The notes under the pieces: model-generated | Seen by the model: the letters and a program-made list of their open reading frames with translations, nothing else | Databases searched by the model: none | What the model was told of the DNA's origin: nothing | Made by a program: the position numbers and the translations under genes | From: Clostridia bacterium | Lineage (GTDB): Bacteria > Bacillota > DUOV01 > Zhaonellaceae | Assembly (NCBI GenBank): GCA_012838615.1 | Contig: DUOV01000133.1 | Location: 1-34,900, forward strand | Length of the DNA: 34,900 nt | Direction: 5' to 3' | Shown: positions 10,190 through 17,377 of the stretch, one piece after another | Numbering within the stretch: the stretch's first letter is position 1 | How the letters are laid out: each line of letters starts with the position of its first letter

Positions 10190-11843
10190 TAAAAATCGCC
10201 CCCGTACTTGCCGAAGTAACTAATCTCGCGTATCTGGCTAAATATCCTTTAGTAATCTTTGGTTCAGGCTTACGCCAACGTTTTTTCCTCTTTTCCAGTT
10301 CATCAACTTCCACTAAAATATCTAACTTATTATTTGGAATATCTATGCTAATCAAATCCCCATCTTGGACTAAACTTATAGGTCCTCCTTCCGCTGCTTC
10401 AGGAGAAATATGGCCGATGGAGGCCCCCCTAGTTGCTCCCGAGAAACGACCATCAGTAATAAGTGCTACTGACTCGCCAAGCCCCATACCTGATACAGCA
10501 GCAGTAGGTGTGAGCATCTCTCTCATGCCAGGACCTCCTTTTGGTCCCTCATAGCGGATAACAATAACATCCCCCGGTTTAATCTTTAACCCCATAATAG
10601 CTTCTACGGCTTCTTCTTCTGATTCAAAAACCCGAGCCGGACCTGTATGAACCATCATTTCAGGTGCAACAGCACCTTTTTTCACTACTGCACCTTCCGG
10701 TGCCAAAGAACCCCAAAGAACAGCCAAGCCACCGTCAGGGCTGTAAGGATCTTCTACCGGGCGAATGATCTTTCTGTCCTTTACTTTAGCCCCAGCCAAA
10801 TTATCATTCCATTGTTTGGTAGTTACTGTTAGTGAATTAGTGTTGATCAAGTTTAATTTAGATAACTCAAGGACTACAGCCGGGATACCTCCAGCCATAT
10901 CTAAATCATCAATAAAATGATTACCCGCCGGAGCAAGTTTGCATAAATGAGGTGTTTTTTTCGAGATCCGGTTGAAATCCTCAAAACCTATTTTTACTCC
11001 TGCTTCATGGGCAATAGCAGGTAAATGTAAAGCTGTATTAGTTGAGCAGCCTAGAGCCATATCTACTGCTATGGCATTTTCAAAAGCTTCCTTAGTCATA
11101 ATATCTAAGGGTCGGATATTCTTTTCTAGTAAGGCCATAATTTGCATTCCGGCCCTTTTAGCCAGCCTAATACGATTGGCGTTAACTGCCGGGATAGTTC
11201 CATTACCAGGAAGGCCCATACCCAGCACTTCAGTTAAGCAGTTCATAGAATTGGCCGTAAACATCCCCGAGCAGGAACCACAACCGGGGCAAGCACATTC
11301 TTCAAGTTCCTGTAATCCTTCTTCAGTCATTTTACCTGCCCCTACTGAGCCTACCCCTTCAAACATGTCAGTAAGGCTCACTTTCTTACCTTGGTGAATA
11401 CCTGGTAGCATAGGACCGCCGCTGATAAAAATAGAAGGTAAGTTTAGGCGAGCAGCGGCCATCAGCATACCTGGAACTACTTTGTCACAGTTTGGTATAA
11501 AGACTAACGCATCAAAAGGATGGGCTGTAGCCATGATTTCTATGGAATCGGCAATTAATTCCCTACTGGCTAAGGAATATTTCATCCCAGCATGATTCAT
11601 GGCAATTCCATCGCACACAGCAATAGCTGGGAACTCAAGAGGAGTTCCTCCAGCCATCCGGATTCCGGCTTTTACTGCCTGAGCAATCTGATCTAAGTGT
11701 AAGTGGCCAGGTACAACTTCATTTTGAGCGTTAACAACTCCTATGATTGGCCTGGATAACTCTTCGTCTGTAAGTCCTAATGCTTTAAACAAAGAACGAT
11801 GAGGTGCTTTTTCAACCCCTTGTTTCATTTGTAGGCTGCGCAT
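10170..11843 (-). CDS. ilvD: Dihydroxy-acid dehydratase
   Basis: This Fe-S enzyme dehydrates the dihydroxy acids to 2-oxoisovalerate and 2-oxo-3-methylvalerate. The 557 residues match the family. Cluster ligands Cys119 (PNCDK) and Cys191 (CPGCGSCSG) are present. The first Cys found in [2Fe-2S]-type plant enzymes is missing ([12 protein letters not shown]), which resembles the E. coli-type, oxygen-labile enzyme and suits an anaerobe. It starts 10 nt after the ilvE stop with an AGGAG site, and its 3' end overlaps ilvB. Confidence 0.95.
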   Translation of the reverse strand: MRSLQMKQGVEKAPHRSLFKALGLTDEELSRPIIGVVNAQNEVVPGHLHLDQIAQAVKAGIRMAGGTPLEFPAIAVCDGIAMNHAGMKYSLASRELIADSIEIMATAHPFDALVFIPNCDKVVPGMLMAAARLNLPSIFISGGPMLPGIHQGKKVSLTDMFEGVGSVGAGKMTEEGLQELEECACPGCGSCSGMFTANSMNCLTEVLGMGLPGNGTIPAVNANRIRLAKRAGMQIMALLEKNIRPLDIMTKEAFENAIAVDMALGCSTNTALHLPAIAHEAGVKIGFEDFNRISKKTPHLCKLAPAGNHFIDDLDMAGGIPAVVLELSKLNLINTNSLTVTTKQWNDNLAGAKVKDRKIIRPVEDPYSPDGGLAVLWGSLAPEGAVVKKGAVAPEMMVHTGPARVFESEEEAVEAIMGLKIKPGDVIVIRYEGPKGGPGMREMLTPTAAVSGMGLGESVALITDGRFSGATRGASIGHISPEAAEGGPISLVQDGDLISIDIPNNKLDILVEVDELEKRKKRWRKPEPKITKGYLARYARLVTSASTGAIFNDKFTT

Positions 11844-11853
11844 GCTGTCACTC

Positions 11854-12735
11854 CTAACTATTTTTGATCAGGGGACCGTTAACTTTAGTGAGTTCCCGAT
11901 AAGCTTTGATCAAATCATTAGTCATCGGTCCTGGCTGTCCGTTTCCGATTTGTCTGCCGTCTACACTTACGACAGGAATCAGTTCGGCAGCAGTACCAGT
12001 TAAGAAACACTCATCAGCTACATATACGTCCAGTCTGTTAAACAATTTTTCCTGAACATCTATACCCTTTTCCCTGGCTAGTTCCATAACGGTGTTACGG
12101 GTTATACCTTCCAACAAACCTACGAAAGGTGGAGGTGTGATAAGTACTCCGTTTTTAACAATGAAAACATTGTCACCCGTAGCTTCTGTTACATACCCTT
12201 CGTTATTTAAAAGAAGGGCTTCCGGTACTCCGCTTAAAATGGCTTCCATTTTGGCCATAATATTGTTTAAGTAGTTTAAGGATTTAACTCGCGGGTTAAT
12301 AGCCTCCGGATTATTTCGTCTTGTTGGTACAGTAACTATTGACATACCTTTTTGGTATAATTCCTCCGGATACAATTGAATACCGGAGGCAATACAAAAT
12401 ACTGAAGCTTTAGGACACTTCCGCGGGTCAAGGCCTAAATCACCCTTGCCTCTAGTAACAACTAAACGAATATAGGCATTATCTAAATTATTTCTACGGC
12501 AAGTCTCGATAACAACTTCCGTCATTTCCTCTTTAGTTAAACCAATGTTTAGTTGAATGACATGGGCCGATTCATATAAACGGTCAATATGTTCTTTAAG
12601 TTTAAAAACCCGTCCATGATAAGCTCTAATTCCTTCAAAAACACCATCACCATAAAGCACACCATGGTCAAAAACTGAGACAACAGCTTCTTCCTCTTTA
12701 ACAAATCTACCGTCCAAGTAAATAATTAAACTCAT
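11854..12735 (-). CDS. ilvE: Branched-chain amino acid aminotransferase
   Basis: This PLP class IV aminotransferase performs the last step to isoleucine, leucine and valine using glutamate. The 293 residues include the conserved [14 protein letters not shown] start, the PLP-lysine region [14 protein letters not shown] (about 148-161) and the [10 protein letters not shown] segment. It is the first gene of the BCAA operon. A very strong AGGAGGT site precedes the ATG at 12735. It is the direct target of the long leader (T-box plus ykkC-type aptamer). Confidence 0.94.
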   Translation of the reverse strand: MSLIIYLDGRFVKEEEAVVSVFDHGVLYGDGVFEGIRAYHGRVFKLKEHIDRLYESAHVIQLNIGLTKEEMTEVVIETCRRNNLDNAYIRLVVTRGKGDLGLDPRKCPKASVFCIASGIQLYPEELYQKGMSIVTVPTRRNNPEAINPRVKSLNYLNNIMAKMEAILSGVPEALLLNNEGYVTEATGDNVFIVKNGVLITPPPFVGLLEGITRNTVMELAREKGIDVQEKLFNRLDVYVADECFLTGTAAELIPVVSVDGRQIGNGQPGPMTNDLIKAYRELTKVNGPLIKNS

Positions 12736-12894
12736 AACGATACCTCCTATAATTAATTGAATTATGAATTTTGTATTAAAACTCAGAGTAGTGAGTTACA
12801 ATTTTAAATTAGCTAAACTAAGCTTTAGTATAACTGTTAATTGTAAAAATTATATAAAGGGTAAAGTAATAACCAGCTTAGTGAAAATATTAGA

Positions 12895-12943
12895 AAACTA
12901 AGTTTGCACCAAGTCCTTTAGACGAAAGCTGACTACTTAGTTT
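12895..12943. other. Third hairpin in the ilv leader
   Basis: AAACTAAGT (12895-12903) pairs perfectly with ACTTAGTTT (12935-12943), with a smaller internal stem (AGTC-CTTT / AAAG-GACT on the minus strand). It lies in the stretch between the second leader terminator and ilvE. On the plus strand it is followed by ATTTTTA, which is terminator-like, but no plus-strand gene precedes it. Its role is unknown; it may stabilise or regulate the operon transcript. The rest of 12736-12980 is AT-rich and holds only the ilvE ribosome site that I can recognise. Confidence 0.45.
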
Positions 12944-12979
12944 ATTTTTAAAATCGGAAAACTTATACTTTCTGATTCT

Positions 12980-13026
12980 ATAAAAATACCCTGCGATAAG
13001 TTCTGATGAGGAGAACCTATCCGCAG
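12980..13026 (-). terminator. Terminator of the ykkC-type riboswitch
   Basis: On the minus strand CTGCGGATAGGTTCT pairs with AGAACTTATCGCAG (12991-13026, one bulge and a mismatch), followed by GGTATTTTTAT. Its 5' arm (13012-13026) is the same sequence that forms the 3' closing strand of the aptamer. Ligand binding and termination should therefore be mutually exclusive, the arrangement of an ON switch. Confidence 0.8.
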
Positions 13027-13242
13027 AGCCTTTTATACTCACGGTGTAACAAATACCTAGCTACTTTTTAATAAAAATAGCCGTATTTGTCTGTACCGCT
13101 TGGACCAGACAGCGTAGCTGAGTCGTTAGTCCTTAGTCGTTAGTCGTTAGTAAAAGCCTATGTAGCTGCTTTAAATACTAAAGACTAATGACTGGTTTCT
13201 AATGACACCGCAGGCACCCGGAACCCTAGGTACACTTCCCTC
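13008..13242 (-). ncRNA. ykkC-family riboswitch (probably ppGpp-type) upstream of ilvE
   Basis: Minus-strand conserved blocks of the ykkC class are visible: AGTGTACCTAGGGTTCC (13220-13236), GGTCCAAGCGGTACAG (13091-13106), a P3 hairpin (ACAAATAC at 13083-13090 with GTATTTGT at 13049-13056), and a 3' block ending GGATAGGTTCTCCTC. TGTACC (13229-13234) pairs with GGTACA (13092-13097). GAGG/CCTC closes the base. Known subtypes sense guanidine, PRPP or ppGpp; the ppGpp subtype is associated with branched-chain amino acid genes, hence the assignment. The ligand is inferred from context, not read from the sequence. The loop between the first two blocks is enlarged by a repeat insertion (13111-13206). 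Confidence 0.8.
13121..13193. repeat. AGTCGTT heptamer repeat and inverted copy inside the aptamer loop
   Basis: Positions 13121-13152 are a tandem heptamer run (AGTCGTT AGTCCTT AGTCGTT AGTCGTT AGTA). Positions 13176-13193 (TACTAAAGACTAATGACT) are complementary to 13135-13152 with two mismatches. A 7-bp direct repeat GTAGCTG lies at 13114-13120 and 13162-13168, bracketing the tandem part. In RNA this folds into a long hairpin extending the P2 region of the riboswitch. It is related to the repeat at 4646-4698. Confidence 0.75.
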
Positions 13243-13269
13243 ATAAAATTTTATTTGAATCCTAATACT

Positions 13270-13312
13270 AAAAAAACCTCTGTCCTTGGCAAAGTATGCC
13301 AGGGACGAGAGG
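13270..13312 (-). terminator. T-box terminator
   Basis: Minus strand: CCTCT-GTCC-TGGC pairs with GCCA-GGAC-AGAGG (13277-13312), followed by a run of seven T. The T-box sequence lies directly upstream and supplies the competing antiterminator strand. Confidence 0.9.
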
Positions 13313-13545
13313 TATTCTCGCGGTACCACCCTGATTGTCATATATATGACCACTTAATTCAGCGTCTATCAACGCCTGTGCAGTAACGGACACTTCCGGC
13401 TTTACTTACTAATCTTTCAGCAAAGCAGCTGAGGAGGGATACCAAAACTTTTTAAGGTACCGGCTTTCAGCTAACCCGGCTCTCTGTAACCTTAGAATTA
13501 AAGCTTTGACTTGTCTCCTGTCATAGCTTGTTGTGGCGAAAATTT
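13270..13545 (-). ncRNA. T-box leader of the ilv-leu operon
   Basis: On the minus strand the T-box sequence AGGGTGGTACCGCG (13317-13330) is exact. Stem I features are visible: AGGAGACAAG near 13510-13520, CAGAGAGCCGGG and GCTGAAAGCCGG (about 13461-13486). By spacing to the AGCTG of the 3' side, the most likely specifier codon is ATC (Ile, 13438-13440); a nearby CTC (Leu) cannot be excluded. It ends in an intrinsic terminator. Uncharged tRNA binding would favour the antiterminator and read-through into the second switch and ilvE. Confidence 0.93.
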
Positions 13546-13561
13546 TTTTTTATTAACTTGT

Positions 13562-13590
13562 AGTATAGTATGGGGTTTTATGCATGTCAA
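13562..13590 (-). promoter_or_regulatory. Sigma-A promoter of the ilv-leu operon
   Basis: Minus strand TTGACA (13585-13590), 17-nt spacer, TATACT (13562-13567). Transcription would start near 13555, giving a leader of about 820 nt before ilvE. Confidence 0.85.
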
Positions 13591-13631
13591 GAAAAAATAT
13601 TTGTTTTGATAAAAATTATATGTTCAATTAA

Positions 13632-13844
13632 TTAACACCCAGAACAGCAGCTGCAGTTTCCCCCGCTACAGCCAGAAGAGCCTCTACTTGAACCACCAGG
13701 CTTGGAATATAGGAAACCAGTAAATAACTGCCTGACACTCTGGCTCCCACATTCAGAACAACGAGCTTCATGCTTTTTGCTCAAGCTTATGAACAGGGTA
13801 AATCTATTGCCACAATCCTCACAAACATAATCATAAGTAGGCAT
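13632..13844 (-). CDS. FmdB-family zinc ribbon protein
   Basis: A 70-residue protein beginning MPTYDYVCEDCGNRF with a second pair CSECGS, a four-Cys zinc ribbon (residues 8, 11, 31, 34) of the FmdB regulatory-protein family. The tail is Gly/Ser/Cys-rich (SGCSGGNCSCCSGC) and could bind additional metal. Function in this family is poorly defined; roles in regulation have been proposed. It follows the HD-GYP gene by 37 nt with an AAGGGGAG site, so the two are probably cotranscribed. Confidence 0.85.
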   Translation of the reverse strand: MPTYDYVCEDCGNRFTLFISLSKKHEARCSECGSQSVRQLFTGFLYSKPGGSSRGSSGCSGGNCSCCSGC

Positions 13845-13881
13845 TTACATCAGCTCCCCTTTAATCTAACTATCTTATTAT

Positions 13882-15000
13882 TTAACTTACAGTTCTTACA
13901 GTTTTTAACGTAGTCATTTCTTCCTCATTAATAACATCACTTATTAAAACCCTTAGGTTTTCAGCCAACTTTATTTCATAAGGTTCTTTTACCAGCCTGT
14001 CCTGTTGAAATAAAATACGTACAGTAGGACGAGTTGATAATCCCTTGGGGGTATCGACAACTATTCCTATTTCCCCTGTATTTAATCTTACCACAGTACC
14101 AACAGGATAAGCTGCAATATGACTTAGAAAAACTTTTACCAATTCATAATCAAACAGCCTGCCACCGGAACCAGCCAGCAACTCGTATGCTTCATTAGGT
14201 AAAAAACCTTTTCTATAAATCCGATCAGCCGTTAAGGCATCAAACATATCAGCCATACCCACAATCTGGGAAAAGGGATGTATATCTGACCCTTTTAAGC
14301 CTTGAGGATAACCTGTCCCGTCAAATCTTTCATGATGCTCATAAATAATCCGTTTAGATAAGGCACTTATTTGAGGGTGTTTTTCTACAATGCTGAGCCC
14401 GAATTCAGAATGGCGCTTAATAACCTTATACTCTCCCGGTGTCAAAGCACTCGGTTTATTTAATATTTCCCCCGGAATAAAGACTTTTCCAACATCGTGT
14501 AAAATAGCACCTATACCTAAATGGTAAAGGGAGCTTTCACTTAATCCCATGGCAACACCAGTTAAGATTGATAAAACCGCAACATTGACCGAATGGGCAA
14601 AAGTATAAGAATCTGTTGAGCGGATATCCATTAGATTAACCATAAGTGATTTGTTGCTTAGGATATCTCTGATAATATTCTGAATAGTTTTGGCGAGTTT
14701 TTTGCTATGTACAATAATAAAACGTCCAGAATTAGCTTCCCGCTTAATAGTATTCAACATATCCTTAACCGTTTTAACAGCTTCTATACGTGTCTTTTCC
14801 GAGATAACATCTTCAACTTCCACATCAGGCAAAAGAGAATCTTCAACATAAATAGATGTTATGTTAAATTTTTCCAGTTGATAAATATAGCGTTTTTTTA
14901 TTATGCTACCTGAGCCCAAGAGTACAAATCCGTCATCACTATAAACAGTTCTAGCAACAACCATGCCCGGTTGTAAATACTTAACAGGTATTTTTCGCAC
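13882..15000 (-). CDS. HD-GYP domain protein (probable c-di-GMP phosphodiesterase)
   Basis: A 372-aa cytoplasmic protein. The N-terminal part (1-60) has the PVKYLQPGMVVARTVY pattern common in this family. The HD-GYP domain follows (about 125-310), with H168-D169 (HDVGK), H192/H223-type metal positions (KRHSEFG, EHHERFDG) and GYP at 230-232. HD-GYP enzymes hydrolyse cyclic di-GMP. A C-terminal region (about 315-372) resembles a small beta domain. No receiver or membrane segment is visible. It starts with GTG after GAGAGG. It has its own sigma-A promoter and likely drives the FmdB gene too. Confidence 0.9.
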   Translation of the reverse strand: MRKIPVKYLQPGMVVARTVYSDDGFVLLGSGSIIKKRYIYQLEKFNITSIYVEDSLLPDVEVEDVISEKTRIEAVKTVKDMLNTIKREANSGRFIIVHSKKLAKTIQNIIRDILSNKSLMVNLMDIRSTDSYTFAHSVNVAVLSILTGVAMGLSESSLYHLGIGAILHDVGKVFIPGEILNKPSALTPGEYKVIKRHSEFGLSIVEKHPQISALSKRIIYEHHERFDGTGYPQGLKGSDIHPFSQIVGMADMFDALTADRIYRKGFLPNEAYELLAGSGGRLFDYELVKVFLSHIAAYPVGTVVRLNTGEIGIVVDTPKGLSTRPTVRILFQQDRLVKEPYEIKLAENLRVLISDVINEEEMTTLKTVRTVS

Positions 15001-15052
15001 TATTAGACCTCTCTATTCACTCTTTAGTCAAAATCTGCCTTTTTACTCTCTT

Positions 15053-15081
15053 TGTATAAATTCTAACAAAGTCCTTGTCAA
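15053..15081 (-). promoter_or_regulatory. Promoter of the HD-GYP gene
   Basis: Minus strand TTGACA (15076-15081), 17-nt spacer, TATACA (15053-15058), about 50 nt before the GTG start. Confidence 0.75.
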
Positions 15082-15095
15082 AATGAAAGCAAGAT

Positions 15096-15180
15096 AAAAT
15101 AAAAAGCAGCTATCCTGAGAAGATTAGCCACTTAAGATTTTATAGCTGGCGAATTTTCAAAAACGCAAAGATATAAATCC
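15096..15180 (-). repeat. CGCAAAGATATAA intergenic element, copy A
   Basis: Plus strand core AAAACGCAAAGATATAAATCC (ends at 15180). On the minus strand it is followed by a hairpin CAGCTAT...ATAGCTG (15107-15113 with 15142-15148) and TTTTTATTTTA. It lies between the nifU terminator and the HD-GYP promoter. Copies B and C near 28611-28680 and 31888-31950 share the core and layout. No known family is recognised. Confidence 0.6.
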
Positions 15181-15188
15181 TTTAGCAA

Positions 15189-15215
15189 CAAAAAAGAGAC
15201 GCTATTTTGCGCCCC
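15189..15215 (-). terminator. Terminator of the NifU-domain gene
   Basis: Minus strand GGGGCGC-N6-GCGTCTC (two G-U pairs), then TTTTTTG, just after the stop codon. Confidence 0.8.
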
Positions 15216-15223
15216 TGATACAA

Positions 15224-15448
15224 CTAATTTACAGAAACAACTTCTTTTATTTCAGGAATTTCTTCCTTTACAACACGCTCAACACCGTTTTTTAAGGTTA
15301 AAAGGGCCATGGGACAACTGCCGCAAGCACCTTGTAGTCTAACTTTTACTACGTTATCTTCTGTAACTTCTACTAATTCCACATCGCCGCCATCAGCTTG
15401 AAGGCTTGGTCGAATTTTGTTTAAAGCTGCCTCTACTCTTTCTTTCAT
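15224..15448 (-). CDS. NifU C-terminal-domain Fe-S scaffold protein
   Basis: A 74-residue single-domain protein matching the NifU C-terminal (Nfu) domain: start of helix ERVEAALNKIRPSLQADGGDVEL and cluster motif CGSCPMA (Cys42, Cys45). Such proteins bind a [4Fe-4S] cluster at a homodimer interface and deliver it to target enzymes. The operon contexts nearby include Fe-S dehydratases (IlvD, LeuCD), although no direct link is shown. The gene is monocistronic: own ribosome site (GGGAGGAGG), own terminator, and an extended -10 TGGTATAAT upstream (15481-15489). Confidence 0.93.
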   Translation of the reverse strand: MKERVEAALNKIRPSLQADGGDVELVEVTEDNVVKVRLQGACGSCPMALLTLKNGVERVVKEEIPEIKEVVSVN

Positions 15449-15480
15449 AATATTTTACCTCCTCCCTTACAATTATGGTT

Positions 15481-15489
15481 ATTATACCA
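15481..15489 (-). promoter_or_regulatory. Extended -10 promoter of the NifU-domain gene
   Basis: Minus strand TG-G-TATAAT about 33 nt before the ATG. No good -35 box is seen at normal spacing, as often with extended -10 promoters. Confidence 0.5.
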
Positions 15490-15619
15490 CAGCAGAAAAA
15501 TACTATGTGAAAAAATTTGTGTTTTTTAGTTATAATATTAGTCACAATATTTTTTTGTAGCTAGCCTATTAGCTTATCTTACGTTAGAATCTTAAATAGC
15601 ATGAACTAGGAGCACTAAA

Positions 15620-17374
15620 ATGAGAGAATTTCTAACGTTAAAAAATTTTTTCAGAACTTATAAATGGTATTATCTTTTTGGCATCTTAGGTTTAATTGCT
15701 GTAGATTTATTACAACTGCTACCTCCTCAGATCTTAGGGCAGCTAGCTGATTATTTACAGCAGGGAATCTTGACACCAAAAATAATTCGGACTTACGCTT
15801 TATGGCTAATCGGTATTTCAGTAATAATCGGCATCTTACGCTTTTCATGGCGCTATTTAGTGCAAAAAACAACCCGCTCTTTAGAGACTCATCTGCGGGA
15901 CTTGCTTTACAGCCATCTCCAAACTTTAGAGCCAGCTTATTATAACCATCATCGGATCGGTGATTTAATGGCTCACGCTACTAATGATGTCAGCTCAGTC
16001 CGGACAGCTTTTGGACTGGGCTTGGTTATGATTATAGATTCGACTGTTTTAACGATAGCTACTGTAATTTTAATGCTTAAGACTATTGATACCCGATTAG
16101 TATTGTTATCTTTATTGCCTTTACCGCTGGTGGCCCTTGCAGCAACCTTATTCAGCCATCCTTTACATCAACGTTTTTTACAAGTCCAGGAAGCTTTCAG
16201 TCAACTAACCGAAAATGTCCAGGAAAACATTTCGGCTATGCGGGTGATAGTTTCTTATGCCCGTGAAAATTTTACAGCAGCAAGGTTTGAAAAAATAAAC
16301 CGGCTCAATGCCCAAGTTAACATACATCAGGCTAAGCTTTCTAGCTTAATACATCCCTTAGTCAATTTCTTTGCTTCTTTAAGCTTTATTATTGTTTTAG
16401 GATATGGAGGAGTCCTCATTCTGCGCCAGGAAACTACCCTGGGAAGTTTTGTTAAGTTAAACAGCTATCTTTCTATGCTCACCTGGCCTATGATGGCTTT
16501 AGGCTGGGTTTTCAGCGTGATTCAAAGAGGGATTGCTTCTCAAGCTCGCATAAATTCTATTCTTAACACAGAACCTCAAATTAAAAATGCCCCTGACGCT
16601 ATTAGTTTGCCCCACCCACAAGGAAGTATAACGATTAAAAATTTGACTTACTGTTATCCAGGTAGTTCAGAGCCTGCTTTAAAAGATCTCAATTTACTAA
16701 TCAGGGCCGGCGAAACGCTAGGAATCGTAGGCCGAACAGGAAGTGGCAAATCTACTTTAGTTCGTTTATTGCTCAGGTTATACGAGCCACCGGAAAAAAC
16801 CATCTTCCTGGATGGTCAAGATATATTAAAAATTAGATTAGAAGATTTAAGAGGTTCCTTTGGTTACGTACCTCAGGATGCTTACCTATTTTCAACTACC
16901 ATTGAAGCGAACATTCTATTTGGTAGAAAAGCCAAAAACGATGAACTTAAACATGTTGTAGAGGTAAGCCAACTGGCCAAAGATTTACCTCAACTATCCC
17001 ATGGATTAAAGACGGTAATAGGTGAGCGGGGAGTTACTTTGTCTGGGGGCCAAAAACAACGGGTTGCTATTGCCCGGGCTTTACTTAATCATCCGCCCCT
17101 TCTTATCTTTGATGATGCTTTATCGGCTGTGGACACTAAAACAGAAAAGGCCATTTTACAAGGATTAAGAAAAGAAACAGTTAACAAAACTACTATCATG
17201 ATTTCCCATCGTATCTCTACTATACTTCACGCAGACAAAATTATTTATCTAGACAATGGTAGCATCCTTGAAGAAGGCACCCATCAAGAGCTTCTTGCCA
17301 AAAAAGGAGCTTATTTCGAGTTATACGAGAAACAACTTTTAGAAGAGGAACTAGAAGAAGCGGGAAAGGACTAG
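15620..17374 (+). CDS. ABC exporter subunit, BmrC-like (degenerate Walker B)
   Basis: A 584-aa half transporter with a six-helix exporter membrane domain (1-320) and a nucleotide-binding domain. Walker A GRTGSGKS (371-378), signature LSGGQ (474-478) and Walker B LLIFDD (494-499) are present; Asp499 replaces the catalytic Glu. This matches the BmrC/YheI side of heterodimeric multidrug exporters. Its LSGGQ should complete the active ATP site of the partner, while its own site is degenerate. It starts after AGGAG and is followed 3 nt later by the partner gene. Substrate is unknown; drugs or lipids are typical. Confidence 0.92.
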   Translation: MREFLTLKNFFRTYKWYYLFGILGLIAVDLLQLLPPQILGQLADYLQQGILTPKIIRTYALWLIGISVIIGILRFSWRYLVQKTTRSLETHLRDLLYSHLQTLEPAYYNHHRIGDLMAHATNDVSSVRTAFGLGLVMIIDSTVLTIATVILMLKTIDTRLVLLSLLPLPLVALAATLFSHPLHQRFLQVQEAFSQLTENVQENISAMRVIVSYARENFTAARFEKINRLNAQVNIHQAKLSSLIHPLVNFFASLSFIIVLGYGGVLILRQETTLGSFVKLNSYLSMLTWPMMALGWVFSVIQRGIASQARINSILNTEPQIKNAPDAISLPHPQGSITIKNLTYCYPGSSEPALKDLNLLIRAGETLGIVGRTGSGKSTLVRLLLRLYEPPEKTIFLDGQDILKIRLEDLRGSFGYVPQDAYLFSTTIEANILFGRKAKNDELKHVVEVSQLAKDLPQLSHGLKTVIGERGVTLSGGQKQRVAIARALLNHPPLLIFDDALSAVDTKTEKAILQGLRKETVNKTTIMISHRISTILHADKIIYLDNGSILEEGTHQELLAKKGAYFELYEKQLLEEELEEAGKD

Positions 17375-17377
17375 AAA

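Noticed and set aside
12991-13026. CTGATGAG on the plus strand, suggesting a hammerhead ribozyme
   Set aside because: No GAAA core or NUH cleavage site follows with proper stems; the sequence is explained as the loop and arm of the riboswitch terminator on the minus strand.
13121-13193. CRISPR-like array
   Set aside because: The units are 7 bp and directly adjacent without unique spacers; this is a simple tandem repeat.
13171-13353. 60-codon open frame on the minus strand in the ilv leader
   Set aside because: It lies across the T-box and aptamer RNA, has no ribosome site and no recognisable protein content.
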